Assembly: GCF_017601095.1 (NCBI RefSeq)
Contig: NZ_JAGFUX010000003.1
Location: forward strand, 1 to 64,000
Direction of reading: 5' to 3'
Length of the DNA stretch: 64,000 nt
Origin: Streptococcus suis
GTDB taxonomy: Bacteria; Bacillota; Bacilli; Lactobacillales; Streptococcaceae
Every line of letters begins with the position of its first letter. Position 1 is the first letter of the stretch. The position numbers and the translations under genes were made by a program. Shown here one piece after another: positions 8,611 through 17,399 of the stretch. Below the pieces are notes generated by a model. That model was not told the DNA's origin and ran no database searches. It saw only the letters and a list, made by a program, of their open reading frames with translations.

Positions 8611-9429
8611 TTAATCACCTCCCTTTCCTTCTTGTCGTCTCAGTTGCTTGGTCCACTCTGACAGCACACCATTAAATACGTATTCAGCTATTACTTCCGC
8701 TGACCGAGCAAATCGCATATGTTCCAATGCATACTGATACCGGTCACTAAAATAAATCATGGCATAGTCACTAGCTGACTGAGATAGACCCGTCTGTCTT
8801 AACTGGTCATGAACCAAACCCCAAATATAATCTCGATCGTACTTGGTCACGCCATCGACTTTTGAAGTAAAGTTCTCTTCTTGTTTCTCAACTACTTGCT
8901 GCCTCTCCTCCTCGTCCTCAATAAGGAAATCACTCCCTTTAGTTTCACTATATTTAGTCTCACTTCCTTCAGTCTCACTAGGGGCTGAATTTAAGACCGG
9001 CCCCGTCTTTCTTTGAGACCCCCCTAGTGTTTTTTTAACACTAGCCCCGTCTGTATGTAAGACTGGGGTAGTTTCATGTTCTAATTCCCCCAAGTAAATT
9101 TTATTTGCCATTCGACCTTTTTCACTAGAGGACTGTTGGACTTCATCAATTAAGCCATATTCGCGTAAGGTTTTCTTGATAGAGAGTAGTTTTGACTTTG
9201 AACAGCCTAATAGTGCCATCAGATTTGAATTGGAATAAATCAAATAAATAGCCCCATCCTCATCAATCCAGCCCTTACTCAAAGACAACTCCAACCGATC
9301 TTTTAAAACCGCGTAAGCTACCTTAACCTCCAGTTTCATATCCTTATAACGTTCACTCTCAAACAAAATTTTAGGGAGTTTATAATAACGCTCTGATGTC
9401 TGATACTGATTAGCGGTAATTCGTTTCAT
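8611..9429 (-). CDS. repA: RepA_N replication initiator of the ICE
   Basis: A 272-aa protein whose first ~110 residues match the RepA_N initiator domain (YYKLPKILFESERYKDM, then a winged-helix region with LMALLGCSKSKLLSIKKTL). The middle (120-180) is low-complexity and charged, and the C-terminus is a separate helical domain, as in theta-type plasmid and ICE initiators. It would allow the excised ICE to replicate. It overlaps the upstream 57-aa gene by 4 nt. A run of near-identical SETEGSETKYSETKGS blocks suggests local repeat expansion in the linker. Confidence 0.85.
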   Translation of the reverse strand: MKRITANQYQTSERYYKLPKILFESERYKDMKLEVKVAYAVLKDRLELSLSKGWIDEDGAIYLIYSNSNLMALLGCSKSKLLSIKKTLREYGLIDEVQQSSSEKGRMANKIYLGELEHETTPVLHTDGASVKKTLGGSQRKTGPVLNSAPSETEGSETKYSETKGSDFLIEDEEERQQVVEKQEENFTSKVDGVTKYDRDYIWGLVHDQLRQTGLSQSASDYAMIYFSDRYQYALEHMRFARSAEVIAEYVFNGVLSEWTKQLRRQEGKGGD

Positions 9430-9599
9430 GATTGTCCCTCCAAGACTAAAAGTCCAAAATTCCCGAATTCATCAAATCGGATTAAACCTGTTTGTTCCAT
9501 TTCATTTACCAGTTGAGTTGCTTTTTGATTATCAAATCCCATGATGGTCATGATATGGCTCTTCACGATATGACGTGATGACTGTTCTTCCTTTTGCAT
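9426..9599 (-). CDS. Small ICE protein preceding repA
   Basis: A 57-aa soluble protein starting at ATG 9599 with AGGAGG at 9604-9609. The longer reading upstream runs through the promoter region and lacks a start signal. It resembles a short winged-helix-like fold (SHIMTIMGFDNQKATQLVNEM) but I do not recognise a named family. It is the first gene of the leftward operon and overlaps repA by 4 nt, suggesting a role in initiation control. Confidence 0.6.
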   Translation of the reverse strand: MQKEEQSSRHIVKSHIMTIMGFDNQKATQLVNEMEQTGLIRFDEFGNFGLLVLEGQS

Positions 9600-9622
9600 G
9601 TATTCCTCCTGAAAATAAAAAA

Positions 9623-9648
9623 CGAGAACACTTAGTAAAATGTCCTCG
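9623..9648. repeat. Inverted repeat upstream of first ICE gene
   Basis: CGAGAACA (9623-9630) and TGTCCTCG (9641-9648) form 8-bp arms with one mismatch around a 10-bp spacer, 24 nt upstream of the 57-aa gene start. Its position fits an operator or a leader hairpin for the repA operon. No regulator can be named. Confidence 0.45.
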
Positions 9649-9737
9649 CTTGTGCGATATGATATTATAAAAAAAAATAAATTTTTCCTCCTTAATGACA
9701 GATTGTAGAACACTCAAATCCTTGATTTGACAGCGTT

Positions 9738-10058
9738 TTAAGCACCTGTCATTATTATGACACAATCCCCACCTGGCAAGGACCAGAACCCATCGTTTTC
9801 CTGGACCAGTAGGATTTTATCCTCTTGGAAAATGGCTGCGCGGGTATCCAACTTAGGGGTCTGATAGCCTGTTTCATTGCAAAACAGGTCATTCACCACT
9901 TCCAAGGGCTGCCCAGACGGTTCTACTAGCATCTCTGCCGCAATCTGTCTGATTTCTTCGAAACGCTCTATGTCATAAACATCTTTTCCATAGGCCAAGC
10001 CTGTCTGAGCCAAGGCTTGTAAACGTACGGCCCATTCCAACCACTTATCCTGTGACAT
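9738..10058 (-). pseudogene. NUDIX hydrolase, 5' part, split by ICE insertion
   Basis: An N-terminal NUDIX hydrolase fragment. About 96 residues are native: an N-terminal helical domain and the start of the catalytic fold ending at WSLPGG (near 9771). The next nine codons are foreign and stop at 9738. The NUDIX box itself (GX5EX7REUXEE) is absent, so this fragment cannot hydrolyse nucleoside diphosphate derivatives. Loss of homology at LPGG coincides with the ICE end, so the ICE entered here and the 3' part should lie at the far ICE end. It overlaps the thioesterase gene by 14 nt and has a good GGAGG site. Confidence 0.82.
9747..9771. other. ICE/chromosome junction (att site region)
   Basis: TGTCAT (9747-9752), TATT, ATGACA (9757-9762) is a perfect inverted repeat directly beside the point where NUDIX homology ends (LPGG codons at about 9771-9782). 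Short inverted arms around a crossover are what integrase core sites look like. No integrase lies in the window; it should be at the other ICE end. The exact core repeat cannot be set without the other junction. Confidence 0.5.
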
Positions 10059-10785
10059 GATCTTCCCTCCATTCTATGACAGCTTGCGCATGTATATGCC
10101 CATCTACCACTATCTCATGCTGACTGACCCCAGCTTCCGCCACCATACGTGAACTCACCAAGCTAGTCGCCTCTACTTCCTTGAGATACTTGAGTTGGAT
10201 TTTTTTAGGGACATGGCAGAGCAGAAAATCATAGCCCAGTGCTTCATACATCCATTCCAGGTACTTGCCATTATTGACATGCCCATTCATATCCAAATCA
10301 AAATAGCGAACAGGAAATGCTTGGAAAGATGGATTTTCCAAGAGCTGATACTTGGGAGCCCGAGGTAATTTCTTGACTTGCTCAGACTGATAAGGAGCAA
10401 TCAAGGCTTCTGGCACAGGTACCACCTTGCGAGTTTCAAAATCAATCAGAACAAAATAACAGAGAATATCCAGTAAGAGATTGCCGGCCTCATCATAGAT
10501 ATAGAACATCCGATGACAGAAAAACTTGTTGTAGGCAACCGCTTCTGTTTTAATGGTAATGGTTTCATTGTATTTAGGTAGGCCTTGAATAGTCAGTTCA
10601 TAGTCTGTCACCACCCAAATCAAGCCAAATTCCTGAAACACATAGAGATCACTCCGCCCCAGCTCTTCTGACTGTCGGCCCGAAAGCCCCAGACAATAGG
10701 AAATCAAGTCAGGCAGTTTGACAGCCTGCTTCACATCACACATATCAAAGGGAATTGTGAAGTTTTCTTGGTATGTTAGTCCCAT
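10045..10785 (-). CDS. Acyl-ACP thioesterase
   Basis: Releases fatty acids from acyl carrier protein. The 246-aa protein has two hotdog domains: residues 5-140 with the FDMCDVKQAVKLPDLISYC start, and 150-246 with RYFDLDMNGHVNNGKYLEWMYE, the FatA-type signature carrying the catalytic Asp/Asn/His region. Length is normal for bacterial members. It sits between hemW (12 nt upstream) and the NUDIX gene it overlaps, so the three form an operon with hemW first. Confidence 0.88.
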   Translation of the reverse strand: MGLTYQENFTIPFDMCDVKQAVKLPDLISYCLGLSGRQSEELGRSDLYVFQEFGLIWVVTDYELTIQGLPKYNETITIKTEAVAYNKFFCHRMFYIYDEAGNLLLDILCYFVLIDFETRKVVPVPEALIAPYQSEQVKKLPRAPKYQLLENPSFQAFPVRYFDLDMNGHVNNGKYLEWMYEALGYDFLLCHVPKKIQLKYLKEVEATSLVSSRMVAEAGVSQHEIVVDGHIHAQAVIEWREDHVTG

Positions 10786-10797
10786 TGTGTCCTCTTT

Positions 10798-11934
10798 CTA
10801 ATCTTCTATAATGAAACGTTCGGCAACTGTGTCGCCTAAAAACAGTCCTTTTTTGGTCATCCGAAGCCAACGGTCTTCTTCTTGTAAAAGACCTTCATTT
10901 TTCAAGTCTTTGACCACCTGACCATAGCGGTCTTCAAAGGAGATACCAAACTTTTCCTCGAATCGCTCAATGGACACGCCAGTTTTTTTCCGTAGCCCTA
11001 AAAACATTTCTTCTTCCATCTGCTCGGTCTGGCTGAGGAATTCTTCGTGCAGGCGGGAATGGCCTTTTTCGCGGATGGACTTGAGGTAGTGCTGGATGGG
11101 GCCGCGATTGCGGTAGCGCATACCGTCGATGTAGCCTGAAGCTCCTGCTCCCAAACCGTAATACTCGGAGTTGTCCCAGTACATGAGGTTGTGGCGGCTT
11201 TCAAAGCCGGGCTTGGTGAAGTTGGAAATCTCGTAGTGCTCAAAGCCGTTTTTCTCCAACTCTTGAAGAATATAGTCGAACATATCGGACTCCACATCTT
11301 CGTTGGGCAGATGCAGATTGCCACGACGCTGGCGGTTCATGAAGACCGTGTGGTTTTCTAAAATCAAGCTGTAAAGGCTCATGTGTGGAATATCCAGCTC
11401 CAAGGCCTTGGCGACATTGTCCACCACCTGCTCCATAGTCTGACCAGGCAGAGCATAAATTAGGTCGATGGAAATGTTGTGGAAACCTGCTTCCTTGAGG
11501 GCGGCAATGGTTTCATAAATCTGGGCCTGGTTGTGGCTACGACCGATTTTTTTCAACATCCGATCGTCAAAGGTCTGGACACCCAGCGACACCCGATTAC
11601 ACTTGGATTTTTTTAGCACTGCAATCTTATCCGCCGTCAAGTCACCTGGATTGGCCTCGATAGTGAATTCTTCCACCTGTGACAAGTCCAGCAAGTTCTC
11701 CAGATTGGTCAAAAGGTAATCCAACTGGTCTGCCGAGAGAGCCGATGGTGTTCCGCCTCCGATGTAGAGGGTTTTGAGGGCTGGCAGGTCGTAAAACTTA
11801 ACCTCTTCTATGAGGGCTGCCAAATACTCGTCAACAGGCTGGTTCTTAATAAAGACCTTGGAAAAATCACAGTAGTAACAAATCTGAGTGCAAAATGGAA
11901 TGTGGACATAGGCAGATGTCGGTCGTTTTTTCAT
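10798..11934 (-). CDS. hemW: HemW-like radical SAM protein
   Basis: A 378-aa radical SAM enzyme. The cluster motif CTQICYYC (CxxxCxxC) is near residues 16-23, followed by LYIGGGTPS and GVQTFDD. It lacks the extra N-terminal part of true oxygen-independent coproporphyrinogen oxidase (HemN), which fits HemW, a heme chaperone/insertase. Streptococci lack heme synthesis, so it may serve other functions. The ATG at 11934 is chosen because the radical SAM fold begins there; the upstream extension to 11994 crosses the promoter. No ribosome site precedes this ATG (see the promoter entry). Confidence 0.88.
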   Translation of the reverse strand: MKKRPTSAYVHIPFCTQICYYCDFSKVFIKNQPVDEYLAALIEEVKFYDLPALKTLYIGGGTPSALSADQLDYLLTNLENLLDLSQVEEFTIEANPGDLTADKIAVLKKSKCNRVSLGVQTFDDRMLKKIGRSHNQAQIYETIAALKEAGFHNISIDLIYALPGQTMEQVVDNVAKALELDIPHMSLYSLILENHTVFMNRQRRGNLHLPNEDVESDMFDYILQELEKNGFEHYEISNFTKPGFESRHNLMYWDNSEYYGLGAGASGYIDGMRYRNRGPIQHYLKSIREKGHSRLHEEFLSQTEQMEEEMFLGLRKKTGVSIERFEEKFGISFEDRYGQVVKDLKNEGLLQEEDRWLRMTKKGLFLGDTVAERFIIED

Positions 11935-11941
11935 AAGAACT

Positions 11942-11950
11942 ATTATAGCA
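11942..11950 (-). promoter_or_regulatory. Extended -10 promoter of hemW, probably leaderless
   Basis: TGC-TATAAT ends 7 nt before the hemW ATG, with only AGTTCTT between and no Shine-Dalgarno. Transcription would start at or one base before the A of the start codon, giving a leaderless mRNA. No good -35 is seen, as is common for extended -10 promoters. Confidence 0.6.
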
Positions 11951-11998
11951 CACTGTCTATAAAAATATTTTTTACAGCCTTTACCCCCCCTCAAATAA

Positions 11999-12007
11999 TG
12001 ATATAAT
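11999..12007 (+). promoter_or_regulatory. Extended -10 promoter of the VanZ-like gene
   Basis: TGA-TATAAT lies 21 nt before the ATG at 12029, with AAAGGAGG between. It is divergent from the hemW promoter. The -35 region is weak. Confidence 0.5.
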
Positions 12008-12028
12008 GAAATAAAAAGGAGGCCTTCT

Positions 12029-12607
12029 ATGAGAAAAGAAGCTATCTATGACTGTATTAACCTGATCCTGTCATTTTTGCTCTGTCGCTGGCTCTTCATG
12101 ACCTTTCTCTTTTACCAGTTCACGACCATTTTCATGACGGTTGATTTTTGGCCGACACTTGCCGCAATCCTGTTAATGACCGGATTTTGCTTTACCCTAT
12201 TTCGACTTGTCTATAAGCCCCATATTTCGCGACTGACACTTTGGTTTTTCTACGCTTGCTACGGGCTTCTGCTAGTCTATCTTCTCTTTTTCAAAAGCAT
12301 GGGCGTCAGAGGTGTCAACTTGGAGCTCCTTAGCACCTTCTCTCAAGACCTATTTCTCAATCCTGCTATATTGGTCTTTAATCTCTTACTCTTTTTACCA
12401 CTTGGGTTGCTCTTTTCATTTTCTTGGAAAAAACTTTCTCTCTTTGTAGGTACTATTTTACTGGTTGAAGCTTGTCAATTCTTCTTTTCACTGGGCTTCT
12501 TTGACCTTGGTGACATCTTGCTGAACACCACTGGCTTTGCTCTTGGAAACTTCTTGGGACAATCCGCAATGGCTCAAGCTTTCAAAAATAGAATACAGAA
12601 AAAATGA
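12029..12607 (+). CDS. VanZ-like membrane protein
   Basis: A 192-aa protein with five predicted membrane segments. The VanZ-family signatures FNLLLFLPLGLL and FDLGDILLNTTGFALG occur in the last 80 residues. VanZ itself gives low-level teicoplanin resistance; most chromosomal relatives have no known role. A strong AAAGGAGG precedes the ATG. It is a single gene ended by a bidirectional terminator and faces malP. Confidence 0.8.
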   Translation: MRKEAIYDCINLILSFLLCRWLFMTFLFYQFTTIFMTVDFWPTLAAILLMTGFCFTLFRLVYKPHISRLTLWFFYACYGLLLVYLLFFKSMGVRGVNLELLSTFSQDLFLNPAILVFNLLLFLPLGLLFSFSWKKLSLFVGTILLVEACQFFFSLGFFDLGDILLNTTGFALGNFLGQSAMAQAFKNRIQKK

Positions 12608-12625
12608 CCCCGCAGGGTCATTTTT
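12601..12625. terminator. Bidirectional terminator
   Basis: AAAATGACCC-CGCA-GGGTCATTTTT forms a 10-bp stem with T runs on both strands, between the convergent VanZ-like gene and malP. The left arm overlaps the last codons of the VanZ-like gene. Confidence 0.88.
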
Positions 12626-12637
12626 AATTTATTTTAT

Positions 12638-14905
12638 TTACTTAGCTTCCAAATGCCAAATGTCTTCGTTATACTGTTGAATAGTACGGTCTGATGAGAA
12701 GAAGCCTGCTTTGGCGATGTTAACAATGACTTTGTCCAACCAGCTGTCCCGATCTTCGTAGTCTGCCAACATTCTTTCCTTGGTTTCAATGTAGTCTTCT
12801 AAGTCTAGCAAGGTCATGAAGTGGTCATTATGCTTGAGGTTGTCCTGCAAGCGCCAGAGACGCTCATCGATCCCACCAGCATGACGAATGGTATCAGATG
12901 TAATGAAATCGATCAATGGACGGATAGCATTTCGTTCGTAGAATGCATATGGATGATAGGTTCCATTTGCATAGTGGTCAATAACAGTTTGGCTATCTTG
13001 ACCGAAAATATAGATATTTTCATCTCCAACTAATTCATGAATTTCCACGTTAGCTCCGTCATCCGTACCGATGGTCAAGGCACCATTGAGCATGAACTTC
13101 ATATTACCAGTACCAGAAGCTTCTTTAGATGCAAGAGAAATTTGCTCTGAAATATCTGCCGCTGGGATGATGAAGCTGGCTTCGGTTACATTGTAGTTCT
13201 CAATCATAACCAACTGCAAGTGTGGTGCCACTTCTGGATCATTTTTAATAACTTGTGACAAGACCAAAATCAAGTGAATGATGTCTTGGGCAGTTGTGTA
13301 GGCTGGAGCCGCCTTTCCACCGAAGAAGACAGTCAGTGGACGAGTTGGAATATTGCCAGCCTTGATATCCAGATACTTATGGATCACATAGAGGACATTC
13401 ATCTGTTGACGCTTGTACTCGTGCATACGCTTGATTTGCACATCAAAGATGGACTCTGGATTGACATGTACACCTTGAGTTTTGGCAATATGACGTTGTA
13501 GTTTACGCTTGTTGTGCTGCTTGGTTTCTTCCAACCATTTCTTCAATTCTTTACTATCTTTGTGGTCCAAGAGTTTTTCCAATTCGCTAGCATCGTGGTG
13601 ATATCCATGTCCAAGCAAACCATCCAGGTAGCTAGCTAGGCTTGGGTTAGCATGCATGAGCCAACGGCGGAAGGTAATACCATTTGTCTTGTTGTTAAAC
13701 TTCTCTGGATAGAGCTCGTAGAAGGCTTTCAACTCAGAAGTTTTCAAAATCTCTGTATGAAGGGCTGCCACACCGTTGATAGAGTATCCATAGTGAATAT
13801 CCATGTGGGCCATGTGGACACGGCCTTGATCATCTATGATATTAACCGCTGGATCATTTTTTACCTCTTTGGCACGACGGTCCAATTCCTCGATAAATGG
13901 CACTAAGTGTGGCACTACACGATTCAAGAAGTCAAGCGGCCATTTTTCAAGGGCTTCAGACAAGATAGTGTGGTTGGTATAGGCAGTCATTTTCTTGACA
14001 ATTTCGATTGCCTCATCAAAGGAAATGCCACGGAGTTCCAAAAGACGAATCAATTCTGGAATGACAAGGGATGGGTGGGTATCATTGATTTGAACTACAG
14101 CGTAATCCGGCAAGTCATGAAGATTTGAACCTTTAGCAACTGCTTCATCAATCAAGAGTTGGGCTGCGTTTGACACCATGAAATATTGTTGGAAGATACG
14201 GAGTACTTTACCCTCATCCGTTGAATCATCCGGATAAAGGAAAAGAGTCAAGTTGCGTAAAATATCTTCCATATCAAACTCAATTCCATCGTAGATGATA
14301 TTGTCATCAACAGAACCTAGGTCAAACAAGCGCAGACGGTTCTTACGCTCAGTCTTATAACCAGGCACGTCAATATCATACAATTTTGAGGTCAAAGTGA
14401 AGTTAGCGAATGGTACTTGGTAAGAAATTGGAGACTCTGTCAACCAAGAACGTGGCGTAATCCACTCATTTGGCACTGCAGATTGTTGGTGGTATTCAAA
14501 CAATTGTCGAAAAAGACCAAAGTGGTAATTCAAACCGACACCATCACCGTTGAGGCCAAGACTAGCAATGGAATCAAGGAAGCAGGCAGCCAAGCGACCC
14601 AAGCCACCATTACCAAGAGATGGCTCCATCTCCACATCTTCAATGGCGATTAAGTCCTTCCCTGCCGCTGCAAGCTGACTCTTCACCTCATCATAAACAC
14701 CCAAGTTAATCAAGTTGTTAGACAAAAGTTTACCAATCAAGAACTCCGCAGAAATGTAGTAGACTTTTTTCTTTTGCTCATTGGTATATTTAGCCTCACT
14801 CTGTTGCTTTGTAAATGCAAGCAAAGCATAGTAAAGTTCATGGTCGGAACAGTCCTCGATACGTTTGGCATACATGGATTGGACAAAATTTTGTAAGTTA
14901 ATCAC
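12638..14905 (-). CDS. malP: Maltodextrin/glycogen phosphorylase
   Basis: Splits alpha-1,4-glucans with phosphate to glucose-1-phosphate. At 755 aa it is full length for bacterial GT35 phosphorylases. The pyridoxal phosphate region [20 protein letters not shown] is intact, with the PLP-binding Lys in GNMKF, and [16 protein letters not shown] is conserved near residue 92. Streptococcal malP usually follows malQ; here it is a single gene with its own promoter. Operator-like palindromes in its leader suggest control by CcpA and/or MalR. Could equally be called glgP; no glycogen operon is present. Confidence 0.92.
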   Translation of the reverse strand: MINLQNFVQSMYAKRIEDCSDHELYYALLAFTKQQSEAKYTNEQKKKVYYISAEFLIGKLLSNNLINLGVYDEVKSQLAAAGKDLIAIEDVEMEPSLGNGGLGRLAACFLDSIASLGLNGDGVGLNYHFGLFRQLFEYHQQSAVPNEWITPRSWLTESPISYQVPFANFTLTSKLYDIDVPGYKTERKNRLRLFDLGSVDDNIIYDGIEFDMEDILRNLTLFLYPDDSTDEGKVLRIFQQYFMVSNAAQLLIDEAVAKGSNLHDLPDYAVVQINDTHPSLVIPELIRLLELRGISFDEAIEIVKKMTAYTNHTILSEALEKWPLDFLNRVVPHLVPFIEELDRRAKEVKNDPAVNIIDDQGRVHMAHMDIHYGYSINGVAALHTEILKTSELKAFYELYPEKFNNKTNGITFRRWLMHANPSLASYLDGLLGHGYHHDASELEKLLDHKDSKELKKWLEETKQHNKRKLQRHIAKTQGVHVNPESIFDVQIKRMHEYKRQQMNVLYVIHKYLDIKAGNIPTRPLTVFFGGKAAPAYTTAQDIIHLILVLSQVIKNDPEVAPHLQLVMIENYNVTEASFIIPAADISEQISLASKEASGTGNMKFMLNGALTIGTDDGANVEIHELVGDENIYIFGQDSQTVIDHYANGTYHPYAFYERNAIRPLIDFITSDTIRHAGGIDERLWRLQDNLKHNDHFMTLLDLEDYIETKERMLADYEDRDSWLDKVIVNIAKAGFFSSDRTIQQYNEDIWHLEAK

Positions 14906-14943
14906 TCGAAATCTCCTTTTGAATATGTTAATGTAATTTTTTC

Positions 14944-14977
14944 AGAAACGTTTCTTGTGTTTTTGTAAACGTTTTCC
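14944..14977. promoter_or_regulatory. LacI-type operators (cre/MalR-like) in malP leader
   Basis: Two sites with central CG: the perfect palindrome AGAAACGTTTCT (14944-14955) and TGTAAACGTTTTCC (14964-14977), close to the cre consensus TGWAANCGNTNNCW. Both lie between the -10 element and the start codon, where a bound repressor would block elongation. Whether CcpA or MalR binds each cannot be told. Confidence 0.7.
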
Positions 14978-14985
14978 ATAATCTG

Positions 14986-15014
14986 ATTATACCCTATTTA
15001 GCGAAAAAAGACAA
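14986..15014 (-). promoter_or_regulatory. malP promoter
   Basis: TTGTCT (15014-15009), 17 bp, TATAAT (14991-14986) on the minus strand; the cre-like sites follow directly. Confidence 0.75.
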
Positions 15015-15052
15015 GCCATTATACGAATCGTACAATAGTTTGCCTTTCTTTA

Positions 15053-15766
15053 TTATTCTGCAATCAGAGTCTCTAAACCGACCTTCATCATGTCTGTAAA
15101 GGTGTTTTGACGTTCTTCTGCTGTTGTGTCTTCTTCTGGGTTGACCAAGCTGTCTGAGATGGTCATGATAGCCAGTGTTTCGACACCGAATTTAGCTCCC
15201 AAATAGTAAAGTGCTGCTGCTTCCATTTCAACCGCTTTGACACCAAGTTGCCCAAGCTCTAGGTTACGAGCAAAGAGTTTTGCAGAGTAGAAACTATCTG
15301 AAGATAGAACATTGCCCACATGAGTCGTCAGATTAAGGTCTTTGGCAATATGATAGGCCTTGTCCAAGAGATTGAAACTGGCAATCTGTGGTAGGTCATA
15401 TTCTGGCCAATCAATATTGATCATTTTAGAGTTAGTGGCAGCTGCCTGAGCCAAGACCAATTCCCGAACATGGACATCAGCATTAAGTGAGCCTGCTGTT
15501 CCCACGCGGATGAGCTTCTTCACACCGTAATCGTTGATAAGCTCATGGGCGTAGATAGAGATAGAAGGCATTCCCATACCTGTTCCCATGACAGATACGC
15601 GATGACCTTTGTAAGTACCAGTATAGCCGAACATATTGCGGACTTCGTTGAAGCAAACTGCGTCCTCAAGGAAGTTTTCAGCGATGAATTTTGCACGGAG
15701 TGGGTCACCAGGAAGCAAAATCTTATCTGCGATCTCACCTGGTTTAGCAGAAATATGAATAGACAT
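15053..15766 (-). CDS. deoD: Purine nucleoside phosphorylase, DeoD type
   Basis: Cleaves purine nucleosides with phosphate in salvage. At 237 aa it is the hexameric small type. [11 protein letters not shown] near the start binds phosphate, [16 protein letters not shown] is conserved, and [13 protein letters not shown] and ISDSL carry the substrate residues (Glu pair, Asp). Last gene of the rpiA-deoB-punA operon, 32 nt after punA. Confidence 0.95.
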   Translation of the reverse strand: MSIHISAKPGEIADKILLPGDPLRAKFIAENFLEDAVCFNEVRNMFGYTGTYKGHRVSVMGTGMGMPSISIYAHELINDYGVKKLIRVGTAGSLNADVHVRELVLAQAAATNSKMINIDWPEYDLPQIASFNLLDKAYHIAKDLNLTTHVGNVLSSDSFYSAKLFARNLELGQLGVKAVEMEAAALYYLGAKFGVETLAIMTISDSLVNPEEDTTAEERQNTFTDMMKVGLETLIAE

Positions 15767-15798
15767 GTAATATACCTCTTTATTCTATTTGTAAATTC

Positions 15799-16608
15799 TT
15801 ATAATTCAGCTAAAATAGCCTTGACCAAGCCCTTGAAGTTGCCCTTGATTTGCTCGGTTACTTCTACCACTTCTTCGTGGTTGAGTTCAGATTGGAAACC
15901 AGCCGCAAAGTTTGTGATAGCAGAAATACCCAAGACTTTCATGCCAGAGTGAGCTGCCACGATAACTTCTGGAACAGTTGACATACCAACTGCATGGGCA
16001 CCCATGGTCTTGAAGGCCAAGATTTCAGCTGGTGTTTCGTAGGTAGGTCCTGTCACACCGAGGTAGACACCATTGTCCAACTTGATGCCCAATTTTTCCG
16101 CAACGGCATGGGCTTTTTCACGGTATTCTTTAGTGTAAGCATTGGACATATCTGGGAAACGTGGACCAAATTCTTCCAAGTTTTCCCCAATCAATGGGTT
16201 TTGTCCAGTCATGTTGATGTGGTCTGTAATAGCCATGAGGGTACCTGGACCGTAGCCGATACCACCAGCGGCATTGGTGACAATCACGCCTTCACAGCCA
16301 AGGGCTTTCATAACACGAACTGGGAAGGTCACGACTTCCATTGGATTGCCTTCGTAGAAGTGGAAACGACCTTGCAAAGCCAAAACCTTGCGACCTGCCA
16401 AATCACCGTAAACCAACTTACCAGCGTGGCCTACAACCGTTGACTTGCCCCAGTTTGGAATATCCGCATAGTCGATAACAATAGCATTTTCTACTTCTTC
16501 CGCTAATTCGCCCAAACCTGAGCCCAAAATCAAACCAAATTCTGGCTTAATCATTCCTTTTTCTTCCAAAAAAGCTTTTGTTTCATTGATTTTTGCAAGT
16601 AAACTCAT
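15799..16608 (-). CDS. punA: Purine nucleoside phosphorylase, PunA type
   Basis: The trimeric, guanosine/inosine-specific enzyme (269 aa). LILGSGLGELA near residue 28 is the phosphate loop, VTNAAGGIG and EVIVAAHSG are family marks, and GPTYETPAEI and GMSTVPEV are intact. It complements DeoD, which accepts adenosine. AAAAAGGAGAAAAA precedes the ATG. Confidence 0.95.
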   Translation of the reverse strand: MSLLAKINETKAFLEEKGMIKPEFGLILGSGLGELAEEVENAIVIDYADIPNWGKSTVVGHAGKLVYGDLAGRKVLALQGRFHFYEGNPMEVVTFPVRVMKALGCEGVIVTNAAGGIGYGPGTLMAITDHINMTGQNPLIGENLEEFGPRFPDMSNAYTKEYREKAHAVAEKLGIKLDNGVYLGVTGPTYETPAEILAFKTMGAHAVGMSTVPEVIVAAHSGMKVLGISAITNFAAGFQSELNHEEVVEVTEQIKGNFKGLVKAILAEL

Positions 16609-16620
16609 TTTTTCTCCTTT

Positions 16621-16875
16621 TTAATAAAAGTCTTTACAATCTTTATTATAATAATTTTCTAATGCAAGATGTCTTGTTTGTTCAATATCGGCAATCATTT
16701 GATTTCGACCATCTGTGCCCATATCATATAAACGAATTAGATCACTTTCAAAATAGTCTGAGTATTCTTTTAATCTGATAAATAATCGTTCACATTCATA
16801 TAGACTACTGTATCCACTCTCGTAAGAAACAGCTACTAAACTAAATTCCTCTTTATAAGAAATGATAAATTCCAT
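16621..16875 (-). CDS. Small protein of unknown function in nucleoside operon
   Basis: An 84-aa acidic, mainly helical protein with a good GGAGGAAATAAA site before the ATG, 12 nt ahead of punA. I do not recognise the family. It is AT-richer than its neighbours and lies next to the arsC-type remnant, so it may have arrived in the same rearrangement. Co-transcription with punA is likely. Confidence 0.5.
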   Translation of the reverse strand: MEFIISYKEEFSLVAVSYESGYSSLYECERLFIRLKEYSDYFESDLIRLYDMGTDGRNQMIADIEQTRHLALENYYNKDCKDFY

Positions 16876-16908
16876 TTTATTTCCTCCGAAAAATTAAGCA
16901 GGCGTTTC

Positions 16909-16980
16909 TTACAAATAAGCTGACCAGACATATTCTGGTTTTTTTCCTTTATGATGTCGAGGAGAGAACAGAGAAAGATA
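16909..16980 (-). pseudogene. Relic of an ArsC-family gene 3' end
   Basis: On the minus strand this ends PEYVWSAYL-stop, matching PEYDWSAYL-stop of the intact gene at 17400-17756. The 60 bases before it also align (TTTCTCTGTTCTCTCCTC and GACATCATAAAGGAAA against the intact copy), but one base is lost in the A-run, shifting the frame. About 70 bp and three quarters or more of the bases are shared. It is a leftover duplicate tail now separated from the original by a whole arsC gene. Confidence 0.75.
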
Positions 16981-16983
16981 GCT

Positions 16984-17388
16984 TTATAGAGGTGAGACAA
17001 CTTCTCCGTCTTCTTTGATAAATACTTCTGTCATCGGCGGAAGTAATTCCAACACAACTTCTGACGGACGACACAATTTCACACCTTTGGAACTTACAAC
17101 AATCGGTCGATTGATAAGGATTGGTTCTGTGATCATTGCTGATAAAATGTCCTCTTCATCTGCCTTGTCCCAATCAATTTCCATATTTTGATAAGGAGGA
17201 ACATTGGTCCGAAGCAGTTCTTTTGCTGTCAATCCCATTTCCGCCAGCAACCCTACCAGCTTTTCCTTACTAGGAGGTGTTTCCAGATAGTGAATAATCT
17301 CTGGTTCTATCCCAAGATGACGAATGAGAGCAAGAGTATTTCGGGATGTGCCACATTCTGGATTGTGGTAAATGGTTACTTTGTTCAT
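16984..17388 (-). CDS. arsC: Arsenate reductase-like protein (ArsC, glutaredoxin type)
   Basis: A 134-aa ArsC of the glutaredoxin-linked family. YHNPECGTSRNTLALI carries the catalytic Cys (CGTSRNT) at residue 12, and RPIVVSSKGVKLCRP near 95-110 is the anion-binding part. No arsR, arsB or acr3 gene lies nearby, so it is not part of an arsenic operon. It sits between two copies of the tail of another ArsC-family gene, pointing to insertion by recombination. Confidence 0.85.
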   Translation of the reverse strand: MNKVTIYHNPECGTSRNTLALIRHLGIEPEIIHYLETPPSKEKLVGLLAEMGLTAKELLRTNVPPYQNMEIDWDKADEEDILSAMITEPILINRPIVVSSKGVKLCRPSEVVLELLPPMTEVFIKEDGEVVSPL

Positions 17389-17399
17389 AGCTACCTTCC

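Noticed and set aside
9532..9765. 77-aa ORF across the ICE junction
   Set aside because: Runs through the repA-operon leader and overlaps a real gene with a proper ribosome site.
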